DNA of 64,000 nt, taken from contig NZ_CP116257.1 of the NCBI RefSeq assembly GCF_027947595.1, positions 5,640,001 through 5,704,000 of the forward strand. The letters run 5' to 3'. The notes beneath the pieces are model-generated. The model was not told where the DNA came from. It made no database searches and saw only the letters and a list, made by a program, of their open reading frames with translations. The DNA is from Streptomyces lienomycini. Lineage in GTDB: Bacteria; Actinomycetota; Actinomycetes; Streptomycetales; Streptomycetaceae. Each line of letters begins with the position of its first letter. Position 1 is the first letter of the stretch. The position numbers were made by a program, and so were the translations under genes. Shown in pieces: positions 17,795 through 27,266 of this stretch.

Positions 17795-19174
17795 TCAGCG
17801 GGCGGCCTCGGCCTCCACCGTGCGATCGCGTCCCGCCAGGACGCCCACCACGATCTGCGGCACCATCAGCGCGCTCATCAGGGCGATCGGCAGGCCCCAG
17901 CCGCCGCTGTGCTGGTAGAGCACGCCGACCAGGAGGGGCCCCGGGATGGAGATCAGGTAACCGGTGCTCTGTGCGAAGGCGGACAGCTGGGCGACGCCCG
18001 CTCCCGTCCTGGCCCGCATCCCGACCATGGTCAGCGCGAGCGGGAAGGCGCAGTTCGAGACGCCCAGCAGCACGGCCCAGGCCCAGGCGCCGCCGACCGG
18101 GGCGAAGTACAGACCGGCGTAGCCGGCGAGGCCGCACACACCCAGGACCACCACGATGGGGCCCTGGTGGGGCAGGCGGCTCGCCACGCGCGGGATGACG
18201 AAGGCCAGCGGCACACCCATCACCATGATCACGGCGAGCAGGAGTCCGGCGGTGCCGGCGGACACACCCGAGTCGCGGAAGATCTGGGCCATCCAGCCCA
18301 TGGTGATGTACGCGGCGGTGGCCTGGAGGCCGAAGAACACGGCGAGCGCCCAGGCCGTACGGCTCCGGGTGATCCGCAACGGGGGCTGGTCGGCGGTCTG
18401 CTCGCCCTCCGGCCGCGGTGACGGCGCCGACGGCTCCCTGCGGTTGCGTACGAAGGGGATCCACGGCACGACGGCCAGTGCGGGCAGTACGGCCCACACC
18501 GCGAGGCCCGGCTGCCAGTGACCGCCCAGCGCGTTCGTCAGCGGCACGGTCGCCGCGGCGGCGACGGAGGTGCCAAGCGCGAGAGCCATCGAGTACAGGC
18601 CGGTCATGGAGCCGACCCGGTCGGGGAAGTAGCGCTTGACGATGACCGGCATCAGGACGTTGCTGACCGCGATGCCCATCAGCGCGAGGGCGGTGGCGGC
18701 CAGGAAGCCGGCCGTGCCGCCGATGTACGGGCGTATCAGCACACCGGCGGTGATGGCGACCATGCCCGCGCAGACCACCGCTCCCGGCCCGAAGCGACGG
18801 GCCAGGCGGGGGGCCATGACGCCGAAGACGGCGAAGCACAGCGGGGGCACGGAGGTGAGCAGTCCGGCGACGCTGCCGCTCATGCCGAGCCCGTCGCGGA
18901 CCTCTTCCAGCAGCGCGCCCAGGCTGGTGATGGCGGGGCGCAGGTTGAGCGCGGCCAGGACGATGCCGACGACGAGCAGCCGGGTCGTCCACGTCGTCCA
19001 CGCGCGCGTGGACGGTGCCGCGCCGGGTACCTCGCGCTCATCGCTCCCCACGCGCGCGTCGGTACGGGTACGCGGAGCGGGACGTGCCTGCGTACGTGTC
19101 TCCGTGCCCGTTTCCGTGCCCCTCTCCGTCCCCGTTTCCCACCGGGTTTCCGACCGTGTTTCGTCACTAGCCAT
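17795..19174 (-). CDS. MFS transporter, CynX/NimT family
   Basis: 459 residues with about 12 hydrophobic helices. The first contains NLRPAITSLGALLEEVRDGLGMS, the hallmark of the CynX/NimT (cyanate / 2-nitroimidazole) group. The approximately 45-residue N-terminal extension is a Thr/Glu/Arg-rich degenerate repeat (RWETGTERGTETGTE). Start ATG at 19174; two further in-frame ATGs lie at 19183 and 19186. The gene is divergent from a FadR-type regulator with a dyad at 19189-19207 between them, so regulation by that protein is likely. Substrate unknown; the family exports small organic molecules. Confidence 0.9.
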   Translation of the reverse strand: MASDETRSETRWETGTERGTETGTETRTQARPAPRTRTDARVGSDEREVPGAAPSTRAWTTWTTRLLVVGIVLAALNLRPAITSLGALLEEVRDGLGMSGSVAGLLTSVPPLCFAVFGVMAPRLARRFGPGAVVCAGMVAITAGVLIRPYIGGTAGFLAATALALMGIAVSNVLMPVIVKRYFPDRVGSMTGLYSMALALGTSVAAAATVPLTNALGGHWQPGLAVWAVLPALAVVPWIPFVRNRREPSAPSPRPEGEQTADQPPLRITRSRTAWALAVFFGLQATAAYITMGWMAQIFRDSGVSAGTAGLLLAVIMVMGVPLAFVIPRVASRLPHQGPIVVVLGVCGLAGYAGLYFAPVGGAWAWAVLLGVSNCAFPLALTMVGMRARTGAGVAQLSAFAQSTGYLISIPGPLLVGVLYQHSGGWGLPIALMSALMVPQIVVGVLAGRDRTVEAEAAR

Positions 19175-19188
19175 GAGACCCATCATAG

Positions 19189-19207
19189 AATCATGGGATG
19201 AATGATT
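19189..19207. promoter_or_regulatory. Probable GntR operator between MFS and regulator genes
   Basis: AATCAT (19189-19194) and ATGATT (19202-19207) form a perfect 6-bp inverted repeat with 7 nt between. It lies 14 nt upstream of the MFS ATG and 25 nt before the regulator ATG, AT-rich against a GC-rich background. FadR-type GntR proteins often bind such dyads. Confidence 0.55.
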
Positions 19208-19232
19208 GTCCACTCGCGTGCGAAGGTGAGCC

Positions 19233-19919
19233 ATGCCACTGAGCCATCCCCGTCGTTCGGCACTGTCCGAGCAGGTCATCGCGGCGTTGCGGCAGCAGAT
19301 CGCCTCGGGCGAATGGCCGGTCGGCTCCCGCATCCCCACCGAGCCGGAACTGGTCGAGCAGCTCGGCGTGGCACGGAACACGGTGCGTGAGGCGGTACGC
19401 GCGCTGGCGCACAACGGCCTGCTGGACATCCGCCAGGGCTCGGGCACCTACGTCGTCGCGATCAGCGAGCTGGCGGGCGTGATGCAGCGCCGCTTCGCGG
19501 ACACGGACCCCCGGCACATCGCGGAACTGCGTTCCGCGCTGGAGTCGGCCGCCGCCCGGCTCGCCGCCGAGCGGCGCAGGGAGAAGGACCTCAAGCAGCT
19601 CGACGCGCTCATGGTGCGCCGCGAGGAGTCCTGGGCGTCGGGTGACACGGAGGCGTTCGTGACGGCGGACGCGACCTTCCACCTGGCCGTCGTGGCCGCC
19701 TCGCACAACGACGTGATGACGGCCATGTACGCGGATCTGGGCGAGGTGATGCGGGACTGGCTGCGCGAGGACGTCGGCGGCGAGCTGACGCCGGGGACGC
19801 ACATGGACCACACCCGGCTCGTCGACGCGATCCGCGCGGGGGACGCCGAGACGGCGGGGACGGAGGCCGCGGGCTATCCGTTCGTGTGCCGCCCCGGCCG
19901 GGTGCGCCCGGCCGGCTGA
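19233..19919 (+). CDS. GntR-family regulator, FadR subfamily
   Basis: 228 residues. The N-terminal winged HTH (about 10-75) has the GntR signature: IASGEWPVGSRIPTEPELVEQLGVARNTVREAVRALAHNGLLDIRQGSGTYV in overlapping parts. A helical FCD ligand domain follows (about 85-215) with histidines in the usual metal-site region (FHLAVVAASHN). It likely represses the divergent MFS exporter and itself, with de-repression by the exported compound. AAGGTGAG precedes the ATG. The C-terminus (CRPGRVRPAG) is plain. Confidence 0.93.
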   Translation: MPLSHPRRSALSEQVIAALRQQIASGEWPVGSRIPTEPELVEQLGVARNTVREAVRALAHNGLLDIRQGSGTYVVAISELAGVMQRRFADTDPRHIAELRSALESAAARLAAERRREKDLKQLDALMVRREESWASGDTEAFVTADATFHLAVVAASHNDVMTAMYADLGEVMRDWLREDVGGELTPGTHMDHTRLVDAIRAGDAETAGTEAAGYPFVCRPGRVRPAG

Positions 19920-19938
19920 GCGGGCCGCGACACGCCGA

Positions 19939-19968
19939 GGGCCCGCACCCCGGGAGGGATGCGGGCCC
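19939..19968. terminator. Stem-loop between gntR and fabI
   Basis: GGGCCCGCA at 19939-19947 pairs with TGCGGGCCC at 19960-19968. The loop can pair internally too. It lies between convergent genes and lacks a T-run. Confidence 0.65.
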
Positions 19969-19995
19969 CGCGGAAGCCGCCGGGAGACGGGTCGG

Positions 19996-20763
19996 TCAGG
20001 CGCCGATGGCGTGCAGTCCGCCGTCGACGTGGACGATCTCGCCCGTGGTCTTCGGGAACCAGTCGCTCAGCAGCGCGACGATGCCGCGGCCGGCCGGCTC
20101 CGGGTCCTTGAGGTCCCACTCCAGCGGGGAGCGGTTGTCCCACACGGAGGCCAGCTCGCCGAAGCCCGGGATGGACTTGGCGGCCATGGAGCCGAGCGGA
20201 CCCGCCGAGACCAGGTTGCAGCGGATGTTCTGCTTGCCCAGGTCACGGGCCATGTAGCGGCTGGTGGCCTCCAGCGCGGCCTTGGCCGGGCCCATCCAGT
20301 CGTACTGCGGCCAGGCGTACTGGGCGTCGAAGGTGAGGCCGACGACCGAGCCGCCGTTCTGCATCAGCGGCAGGCAGGCCATGGTCAGCGACTTCAGGGA
20401 GTACGCCGAGACGTGCATGGCGGTGGCGACCGACTCGAACGGCGTGTTCAGGAAGTTCCCGCCGAGCGCGTCCTGCGGGGCGAAGCCGATGGAGTGCACG
20501 ACGCCGTCGAGGCCGCCCAGCTCCTCGGCAACGATGTCGGCCAGGCGTCCGAGGTGCTCGTCGTTGGTGACGTCCAGCTCGACGACCTTGGTCGGCTTGG
20601 GCAGCTTCTTGGCGATGCGCTCGGTCAGCGTGGGCCGCGGGAACGCGGTCAGGATGATCTCGGCGCCCTGCTCCTGGGCCAGCTTGGCGGCGTGGAAGGC
20701 GATGGAGGACTCCAGCAGCACGCCGGTGATCAGGACGCGCTTGCCCTCGAGGATTCCGCTCAT
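19996..20763 (-). CDS. fabI: Enoyl-[acyl-carrier-protein] reductase (NADH), FabI/InhA
   Basis: 255 residues; reduces trans-2-enoyl-ACP in type II fatty-acid synthesis. Features are the divergent nucleotide-binding motif ITGVLLESSIAFHAA, HSIGFAP, and the catalytic pair Y154/K161 in PQYDWMGPAKAAL, equivalent to InhA Y158/K165. The C-terminus GEIVHVDGGLHAIGA is typical. It is the second gene of a fabG-fabI operon, 5 nt after fabG, as in mycobacteria (mabA-inhA). It is the likely target of triclosan-type inhibitors by family knowledge. Confidence 0.96.
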   Translation of the reverse strand: MSGILEGKRVLITGVLLESSIAFHAAKLAQEQGAEIILTAFPRPTLTERIAKKLPKPTKVVELDVTNDEHLGRLADIVAEELGGLDGVVHSIGFAPQDALGGNFLNTPFESVATAMHVSAYSLKSLTMACLPLMQNGGSVVGLTFDAQYAWPQYDWMGPAKAALEATSRYMARDLGKQNIRCNLVSAGPLGSMAAKSIPGFGELASVWDNRSPLEWDLKDPEPAGRGIVALLSDWFPKTTGEIVHVDGGLHAIGA

Positions 20764-20768
20764 GGTGA

Positions 20769-21473
20769 TCAGTGACCCATTCCCAGTCCGCCGTCAACGG
20801 GGATGACGGCTCCAGTGATGTACGAGGCGTCGTCCGACGCGAGGAACCGCACCGTCGCGGCGATCTCCTCCGGCCGCGCGTACCGGCCCAGCGGCACCTG
20901 CGACACGATGTTCGCCCGCTGCTCGTCGGTGAGCACCTTGGTCATGTCGGTGTCGACGAAGCCGGGCGCGACGACGTTGAAGGTGATGTTGCGCGACCCC
21001 AGCTCACGGGCGAGGGAGCGCGCGAAGCCGACCAGGCCGGCCTTGGAGGCGGCGTAGTTCGCCTGCCCCGCGGAACCGAGGAGCCCGACGACCGACGAGA
21101 TGAGGACGACGCGGCCCTTCTTGGCGCGCAGCATGGCGCGGTTGGCGCGCTTGACGACGCGGAAGGTGCCGGTGAGGTTGGTCTCGACGACGGAGGTGAA
21201 GTCCTCCTCCGACATGCGCATCAGGAGCTGGTCCTTGGTGACGCCGGCGTTGGCGATCAGGACCTCGACGGGACCGTGGGTCTCCTCGATCTCCTTGTAG
21301 GCCTGCTCCACCTGCTCGGTGTCGGTGATGTCGCACTTGACGGCCAGGAAGCCCTCCGGCGGCTCACCCGAGCGGTACGTGATCGCGACGTTGTCGCCGG
21401 CGTCGGCGAATGCGCGGGCGATGGCGAGGCCGATGCCCCGGTTTCCTCCGGTGACGAGAACCGAGCGGCTCAA
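20769..21473 (-). CDS. fabG: 3-oxoacyl-[acyl-carrier-protein] reductase FabG
   Basis: 234 residues, SDR fold; NADPH-dependent reduction of 3-oxoacyl-ACP. Motifs are TGGNRGIG (8-15), NAGVTKD (75-81), S127 in LISSVVG, and Y140-xxx-K144 in NYAASKAG. The substrate-binding lid and the C-terminal ITGAVIPVDGGLGMGH fit FabG rather than a generic SDR, and its coupling with fabI confirms primary fatty-acid synthesis. ATG at 21473. The 275-nt upstream gap to tldD holds divergent promoters; I see an AT-rich patch around 21552-21562 but no unambiguous -35/-10. Confidence 0.95.
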   Translation of the reverse strand: MSRSVLVTGGNRGIGLAIARAFADAGDNVAITYRSGEPPEGFLAVKCDITDTEQVEQAYKEIEETHGPVEVLIANAGVTKDQLLMRMSEEDFTSVVETNLTGTFRVVKRANRAMLRAKKGRVVLISSVVGLLGSAGQANYAASKAGLVGFARSLARELGSRNITFNVVAPGFVDTDMTKVLTDEQRANIVSQVPLGRYARPEEIAATVRFLASDDASYITGAVIPVDGGLGMGH

Positions 21474-21748
21474 CGGATCACCCTTTCCCTAGCGGTCGTC
21501 CACCCGCCCGGTCACCCGTACGGCGGGCGGCGACAGCAGGCGGCTTCCTCAAAAATCTATCGGTCCCCGGCCTCTCCCAGAGACTCGGGCACCCACAGTG
21601 GCTTACGGGGCTGTCTGTCGGGTCCCTACAGAACCGGTCCCGGGCGCGGCGGGAATGGTGTGGTCGCGGGGGCCCGGACGCGACATGATGCGGCGCAGCC
21701 CCCGGTGTCGCGGCAGACGACCGGTCATGTCGACAGAAAGAGACGCAG

Positions 21749-23272
21749 GTGCCTCACAGCATCGACGAAGCCTTCACGGCACTCCCCCTACGCGCCCTCG
21801 CCGACGCCGCGCTCGCCCGCGCGCGTGCCCTCGGCGCGGAGCACGCCGACTTCCGCCTGGAGCGGGTGCGCAGCGCGTCCCGGCGCCTGCGGGACGCCAG
21901 GCCCGCCGGGTCCTCGGACACCACCGACCTCGGGTACGCGGTGCGGGTGGTGCACGGCGGCACGTGGGGTTTCGCGTCCGGCGTGGACCTGACCATGGAC
22001 GCCGCCGCCAAGGTCGCCTCGCAGGCGGTGGCGATGGCGAAGCTGTCGGCGCAGGTGATCAGGGCGGCCGGGTCGGAGGAGAGGGTCGAGCTGGCCGGTG
22101 AGCCCGTGCACGCCGACCGGACCTGGGTCTCGGCGTACGACGTCGACCCCTTCACCGTGCCCGACGCGGAGAAGTCGGCGCTGCTGGCCGACTGGAGCGC
22201 GCGGCTGCTGGCGGCCGACGGGGTGGATCACGTGGACGCCTCGCTGCTCACCGTGCACGAGAACAAGTTCTACGCCGACACCGCCGGGACCGTGACGACG
22301 CAGCAGCGGGTACGGCTGCACCCGGTGCTCACCGCCGTGTCGGTGGACGACTCCAGCGGCGAGTTCGACTCCATGCGCACGCTGGCGCCGCCGGCCGGGC
22401 GGGGCTGGGAGTACCTGACCGGCACCGGCTGGGACTGGGACGCGGAGCTGGAGGGGATTCCGGAGCTGCTGGCGGAGAAGATGCGGGCGCCGAGCGTCGA
22501 GGCGGGGCTGTACGACCTGGTCGTCGACCCGTCGAACCTGTGGCTGACCATCCACGAGTCCATCGGGCACGCCACCGAGCTGGACCGCGCGCTCGGCTAC
22601 GAGGCCGCCTACGCCGGGACCTCCTTCGCCACCTTCGACCAGCTCGGCAAGCTGCGCTACGGCTCCGAGCTGATGAACGTCACCGGCGACCGCACCGCCG
22701 AGCACGGGCTGGCGACCGTCGGGTACGACGACGAGGGTGTCGAGGGCCAGTCCTGGGACCTGGTGAAGGACGGCACGCTGGTGGGCTACCAGCTCGACCG
22801 GCGGATCGCGCGGCTCACCGGGTTCGAGCGGTCCAACGGGTGCGCCTATGCCGACTCCCCCGCCCACGTGCCGGTGCAGCGGATGGCCAACGTGTCGCTG
22901 CGGCCGGATCCGGGCGGGTTGTCGACCGAGGATCTGATCGGGGGCGTCGACCGCGGGATCTACGTCGTCGGGGACCGGTCCTGGTCCATCGACATGCAGC
23001 GATACAACTTCCAGTTCACCGGTCAGCGGTTCTTCCGCATCGAGAACGGGCGGCTCGCCGGTCAGCTGCGGGACGTGGCGTACCAGGCGACGACCACCGA
23101 CTTCTGGGGGTCCATGGCGGCCGTCGGCGGCCCGCAGACCTATGTCCTGGGCGGTGCCTTCAACTGCGGCAAGGCCCAGCCGGGCCAGGTCGCGGCCGTC
23201 TCGCACGGCTGCCCGTCCGCCCTCTTCAAGGGAGTCAACATTTTGAACACCACCCAGGAGGCGGGTCGATGA
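21749..23272 (+). CDS. tldD: TldD metalloprotease subunit
   Basis: 507 residues. The zinc motif HESIGH (H269, E270, H274) is the TldD-type HExxxH. It forms the active subunit of a TldD/TldE heterodimer that degrades unfolded peptides and matures some RiPPs such as microcin B17. The C-terminal barrel ends with FNCGKAQPGQ and SHGCPSALFKGVNIL. The start is GTG at 21749 with GAAAGAG upstream. It overlaps tldE by 4 nt (ATGA). No RiPP precursor or modifying enzyme is nearby, so a housekeeping role is likeliest. Confidence 0.95.
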   Translation: MPHSIDEAFTALPLRALADAALARARALGAEHADFRLERVRSASRRLRDARPAGSSDTTDLGYAVRVVHGGTWGFASGVDLTMDAAAKVASQAVAMAKLSAQVIRAAGSEERVELAGEPVHADRTWVSAYDVDPFTVPDAEKSALLADWSARLLAADGVDHVDASLLTVHENKFYADTAGTVTTQQRVRLHPVLTAVSVDDSSGEFDSMRTLAPPAGRGWEYLTGTGWDWDAELEGIPELLAEKMRAPSVEAGLYDLVVDPSNLWLTIHESIGHATELDRALGYEAAYAGTSFATFDQLGKLRYGSELMNVTGDRTAEHGLATVGYDDEGVEGQSWDLVKDGTLVGYQLDRRIARLTGFERSNGCAYADSPAHVPVQRMANVSLRPDPGGLSTEDLIGGVDRGIYVVGDRSWSIDMQRYNFQFTGQRFFRIENGRLAGQLRDVAYQATTTDFWGSMAAVGGPQTYVLGGAFNCGKAQPGQVAAVSHGCPSALFKGVNILNTTQEAGR

Positions 23273-24666
23273 GCGCCGGGACCAACAAGCCGCACGAGAT
23301 CGTCGAGCGGGCGCTGGAGCTGTCCCGGGCGGACGGGTGCGTCGTCATCGCCGACGAGGAGTCCACCGCCAACCTGCGCTGGGCGGGCAACGCGCTCACC
23401 ACCAACGGCGTCACGCGCGGGCGCACGCTGACGGTCGTCGCCACCGTCAACGGGCGGCAGGGCACGGCGTCCGGGGTGGTGTCGCGTTCGGCCGTGACCG
23501 TGGACGAGCTGGAGCCCCTGGTGCGTGCCGCCGAGGCCGCAGCGCGGGACGCGGGTCCGGCGGAGGACGCGCAGCCGCTGGTCACGGGCGGTGCGGCGGC
23601 GCCGGACTTCGCCGACGCGCCCGCCGAGACCTCGTCGGCGGTGTTCGCCGACTTCGCGCCGGCGCTCGGAGAGGCGTTCGCACGCGCGCGTGCGGGTGGC
23701 CGGGAGCTGTACGGGTTCGCCAACCACGAGATGACGTCGACGTACCTGGGCACGTCGACGGGGCTCAGGCTGCGGCACGACCAGCCGAACGGGACGCTGG
23801 AACTGAACGCCAAGTCGCCGGACCGCACCCGGTCGGCGTGGGCGGGGCAGGCCACGCGGGACTTCAAGGACGTCGACCCGGCGGCGCTCGACGCCGAGCT
23901 GGCCGTACGCCTGGGCTGGGCCGAGCGGCGGGTGGAGCTGCCCGCGGGGCGGTACGAGACGCTGCTGCCGCCCACCGCCGTCGCGGACCTGCTGATCTAC
24001 CAGTACTGGTCGGCGTCCGGGCGGGACGCGGTCGAGGGGCGCACGGTGTTCTCCGAGCCGGGCGGCGGCACCCGGCTCGGCGAGCGGCTCGGCGCGCTGC
24101 CGCTGACGCTGCGCAGCGATCCGCACGAGCCCGGTCTGGAGTGCGCGCCGTTCGTGGTCGCGCACTCCTCGGGGGGCGACCAGTCGGTGTTCGACAACGG
24201 GCTGCCGGTCACCGCGACCGACTGGATCCGGGGCGGTGAGCTGCACCGGCTGACGACCACCCGGCACGGCGCCGGGCTGACCGGGCTGCCGGTGGCACCC
24301 GCGAGCGGCAACCTGATCCTGGACGGCGGCGACCCCGACCGGTCCCTGGACACGATGGTCGCGGACACGGAGCGCGGGCTGCTGCTGACCTGCCTGTGGT
24401 ACATCCGCGAGGTCGACCCGGCGACGCTGCTGCTGACCGGGCTGACCCGCGACGGTGTCTACCTCGTCGAGCACGGCGAGGTCGTCGGCGAGGTGAACAA
24501 CTTCCGGTTCAACGAGTCGCCGGTGGATCTGCTGGGGCGGGTTTCGGAGGCGGGGCGGACCGAGAAGACGCTGCCGCGGGAGTGGGGCGACTGGTTCACC
24601 AGGGCCGCGATGCCCGCGCTGCGGGTCCCCGATTTCAATATGAGCTCTGTCAGTCAGGGCGTATAA
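23269..24666 (+). CDS. tldE: TldE/PmbA subunit
   Basis: 465 residues, catalytically inactive partner of TldD. It has the same fold (NLRWAGNALTTNGVTRGRTL at the N-terminus; FNESPVDLLGRVSEAGRTEKTLPREWGDWF at the C-terminus) but no HExxxH motif, as in other TldE proteins. It is translationally coupled to tldD through ATGA. Together they should form the hollow heterodimeric protease chamber. Confidence 0.93.
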   Translation: MSAGTNKPHEIVERALELSRADGCVVIADEESTANLRWAGNALTTNGVTRGRTLTVVATVNGRQGTASGVVSRSAVTVDELEPLVRAAEAAARDAGPAEDAQPLVTGGAAAPDFADAPAETSSAVFADFAPALGEAFARARAGGRELYGFANHEMTSTYLGTSTGLRLRHDQPNGTLELNAKSPDRTRSAWAGQATRDFKDVDPAALDAELAVRLGWAERRVELPAGRYETLLPPTAVADLLIYQYWSASGRDAVEGRTVFSEPGGGTRLGERLGALPLTLRSDPHEPGLECAPFVVAHSSGGDQSVFDNGLPVTATDWIRGGELHRLTTTRHGAGLTGLPVAPASGNLILDGGDPDRSLDTMVADTERGLLLTCLWYIREVDPATLLLTGLTRDGVYLVEHGEVVGEVNNFRFNESPVDLLGRVSEAGRTEKTLPREWGDWFTRAAMPALRVPDFNMSSVSQGV

Positions 24667-24744
24667 CCTCGTACCTGATTTGCGAGACCACTCGACACGA
24701 CTCGATACGTCTCGATACAGGACCAGTCAAGGAGACACGAGAAC

Positions 24745-26013
24745 GTGACGGACATCGTCGACGAGCTGAAGTGGCGCGGGCTGTTCGCCCAGTCCACCGA
24801 CGAGGACGCTTTGCGCAAGGCGCTCGCGGACGGTCCCGTCACGTTCTATTGCGGTTTCGACCCGACCGCGCCGTCCCTGCACGTGGGGCACCTGGTGCAG
24901 GTGCTCACCGTGCGCCGCCTCCAGCAGGCCGGGCACCGGCCGCTGGCGCTGGTCGGCGGGGCCACGGGGCAGATCGGCGACCCGCGCCCGACCGCCGAGC
25001 GCACGCTGAACTCGCCGGAGACCGTCGCGGGCTGGGTGCGGCGGCTGCGCGGCCAGATCGAGCCGTTCCTGTCCTTCGAGGGCGAGAACGCCGCGGTGAT
25101 GGTCAACAACCTCGACTGGACCGAGGGCCTGTCGGCGATCGAGTTCCTGCGGGACATCGGCAAGCACTTCCGGGTCAACAAGATGCTGACCAAGGACTCC
25201 GTCGCCCGGCGCCTGGAGTCCTCCGAGGGCATCAGCTACACGGAGTTCAGCTACCAGCTCCTCCAGGCGATGGACTTCCTCCAGCTCTACCGGAGGTACG
25301 GCTGCACGATGCAGCAGGGCGGCAGCGACCAGTGGGGCAACCTCACGGCCGGCCTTGACCTGCTGCACCGCCTGGAGCCGGACGCCACGGCCCACGCCTA
25401 CGCGACGCCGCTGATGACCAAGGCGGACGGCACCAAGTTCGGCAAGACCGAGGGCGGCGCCGTCTGGCTCGACCCGGAGATGACGACGCCGTACGCGTTC
25501 TACCAGTTCTGGCTGAACGTGGACGACCGGGACATCTCGACGTACTCGCGGATCCTGTCCTTCCGCTCCCGTGCGGAGCTGGAGGAGCTGGAGCGGCAGA
25601 CCGAGGAGCGTCCGCAGGCGCGGGCGGCGCAGCGGGCGCTGGCCGAGGAGCTGACGACGCTGGTGCACGGCGCCGGTCAGACGGCCGCGGTGATCGCCGC
25701 GTCCAAGGCCCTCTTCGGGCAGGGCGACCTGGCGGAGCTGGACGAGGCGACGCTGGCCGCGGCCCTCTCCGAGCTGCCGCACGTCCGGGTCGCCGAGCCC
25801 GCCCCGGTCGTCGACCTGCTCGCCGAGGTCGGCCTGGTGGCCAGCAAGTCCGCCGCGCGCCGCACGGTGAAGGAGGGCGGCGCCTACGTGAACAACGCCA
25901 AGGTCACCGGCGAGGACGCGGTCCCCGCCAAGGAGGACCTGCTGCACGGGCGCTGGCTGGTGCTGCGCCGTGGCAAGAAGAACCTGGCCGCGGTGGAGGT
26001 CACCGGCGCCTGA
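24745..26013 (+). CDS. tyrS: Tyrosyl-tRNA synthetase
   Basis: 422 residues, class I synthetase charging tRNA-Tyr. HIGH-like motif HVGH in [15 protein letters not shown]-like KFGKT in [12 protein letters not shown]; tyrosine pocket in [13 protein letters not shown]4 RNA-binding domain in the last about 70 residues ([17 protein letters not shown]). The start is GTG at 24745 with AAGGAGAC upstream. The 78-nt leader contains CTCGACACGACTCGATACG-like degenerate repeats but is too short for a T-box. A strong terminator follows. Confidence 0.97.
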   Translation: MTDIVDELKWRGLFAQSTDEDALRKALADGPVTFYCGFDPTAPSLHVGHLVQVLTVRRLQQAGHRPLALVGGATGQIGDPRPTAERTLNSPETVAGWVRRLRGQIEPFLSFEGENAAVMVNNLDWTEGLSAIEFLRDIGKHFRVNKMLTKDSVARRLESSEGISYTEFSYQLLQAMDFLQLYRRYGCTMQQGGSDQWGNLTAGLDLLHRLEPDATAHAYATPLMTKADGTKFGKTEGGAVWLDPEMTTPYAFYQFWLNVDDRDISTYSRILSFRSRAELEELERQTEERPQARAAQRALAEELTTLVHGAGQTAAVIAASKALFGQGDLAELDEATLAAALSELPHVRVAEPAPVVDLLAEVGLVASKSAARRTVKEGGAYVNNAKVTGEDAVPAKEDLLHGRWLVLRRGKKNLAAVEVTGA

Positions 26014-26028
26014 GCGGGCGCACGCGCG

Positions 26029-26071
26029 AGGGGCGGTCCCCGGTGCCTCACGGCTGCCGGGGGCCGCCCCT
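26029..26071 (+). terminator. tyrS terminator
   Basis: A 15-bp stem with one G-T wobble: 26029-26043 pairs with 26057-26071, 13-nt loop. No T-run. The convergent small gene may share it. Confidence 0.75.
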
Positions 26072-26101
26072 CCGGTGTACCGGGACGGCCCGGGGGCCGG
26101 G

Positions 26102-26383
26102 TCAGGCCCGCTCGCGCCGCCGGTTGCCCCGTACCGCCGAGTAGGCCGCGTCGCCGAGGCCGACCACGATGATCGCCGCGACCAGCTGGAACAGGTGCCG
26201 CCACCAGTCGATGCCGGCCGTCGCCTCGACGCCGGCCGCGCGGGCGATCGCGTTGCCGATGATCGCGCCGATCATGCCGCAGATGGTGGTCAGCCACAGG
26301 GGCATGTGCTGCTTGCCGGGAATGATCGCCTTGGCGATCAAGCCGAGCACGAATCCCACGATGATCGCCCACAACCAGCCCAT
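26102..26383 (-). CDS. GlsB/YeaQ/YmgE-family stress membrane protein
   Basis: 93 residues with three hydrophobic helices: MGWLWAIIVGFVLGLIAKAIIPG, then a Gly-rich segment (TTICGMIGAIIGNAIARAAG), then LFQLVAAIIVVGLGDAAY. This is the transglycosylase-associated/GlsB family, small membrane proteins induced by envelope or general stress. Start ATG at 26383. Function of the family is not established. It is convergent with tyrS. The 263-nt gap to the next gene contains no other ORF that I can support. Confidence 0.88.
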   Translation of the reverse strand: MGWLWAIIVGFVLGLIAKAIIPGKQHMPLWLTTICGMIGAIIGNAIARAAGVEATAGIDWWRHLFQLVAAIIVVGLGDAAYSAVRGNRRRERA

Positions 26384-26646
26384 GGCTGCCTCCTCGTCCG
26401 GCTCTACGCGAGCATTGCCACCAGTGTTCGGCCGTACCGCGTACGGCGCATGCCGCGTACGTCCGAACGGGGTACCGGCGCCTACGCCGCGCGGCGCACC
26501 CGGCGCGGTCCGCCCGACCCAGCCCCCCTCTCGTGAGCGGCGCAGGGGCGGCGTAACGTGGGGAGTTGTCCGGGACCGGAGTCCCCGAGCGGCCGCGGAC
26601 CAGAGCGGGGCGGGGAGAGTCCGATGCGGGCGGATGGTGGAACCAG

Positions 26647-27045
26647 ATGCGGAAGCAGAGTGCCGGCGGCAGCGCCGAGGTGTTCCGGATCACCGGGGCC
26701 CGTACGGGTCTCCAGGAGGACGTGCGCGCCCGGCAGCGCCGGTACATCATCTCGATGTCCGTCCGCACGGCGTCGGTGATCCTCGCGGTCTGCCTGTGGA
26801 ACGTGGAACGGCACGTCGCGATCGTGGCCCTGGTCCTCGGTGCGGCCCTGCCGTACATCGCGGTCGTGATCGCCAACGCCGGGCGTGAGAACGCGCCATC
26901 TTTGCCGTCGACGTTCGTGACGGCGCCGACCCCGCCGATGATCATGCCGTCGCGTGCGGAGGACGGCTCGGCGGAACCCGTCCCGGAGGGCGAGGGAGCC
27001 GACTCGGTGCCCGGCGCGGCCGGTGACTCGCGCGGCCGGCCGTGA
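26647..27045 (+). CDS. DUF3099-family membrane protein
   Basis: 132 residues. The N-terminal cytosolic part ends in RARQRRYIISMSVR. Two adjacent helices (TASVILAVCLWN, VAIVALVLGAALPYIAVVIANAG) form a hairpin, then a Pro/Glu-rich tail. RQRRYI...R..C plus the helix pair is typical of DUF3099. ATG at 26647 is chosen over earlier in-frame codons because the conserved region starts directly after it. Function unknown. Confidence 0.82.
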   Translation: MRKQSAGGSAEVFRITGARTGLQEDVRARQRRYIISMSVRTASVILAVCLWNVERHVAIVALVLGAALPYIAVVIANAGRENAPSLPSTFVTAPTPPMIMPSRAEDGSAEPVPEGEGADSVPGAAGDSRGRP

Positions 27046-27199
27046 CCGTCCGCGGTGGCGGAGACGCCGTCCGGGCGGACGTCGATTCCACGCCAGGCAG
27101 AAGAAATGCTCAGATGAATCGTGTGGTTCAGGTGCCGAGCGATGGGTGAGCCGTGACATACTTCGTACGCGCTCCGCATCCCCCGTCGGAGCGACAGAC

Positions 27200-27237
27200 C
27201 GACGCCGGGCAGCTCCCCCCGTGGCTGCTCGGCGTCG
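27200..27237 (+). terminator. Stem-loop after DUF3099 gene
   Basis: CGACGCCGGGCAGC at 27200-27213 pairs with GCTGCTCGGCGTCG at 27224-27237 with one G-T wobble, followed by CCTTGTGTG. It is 29 nt before the next start codon, so it could also act as an attenuator of that gene. Confidence 0.6.
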
Positions 27238-27266
27238 CCTTGTGTGCGGACCTGTGAGACGAAACC

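Noticed and set aside
21749..24666. TldD/TldE as part of a RiPP gene cluster
   Set aside because: No precursor peptide, cyclodehydratase, radical SAM maturase or dedicated exporter is adjacent.
24667..24744. T-box riboswitch before tyrS
   Set aside because: The gap is only 78 nt and has no T-box sequence.
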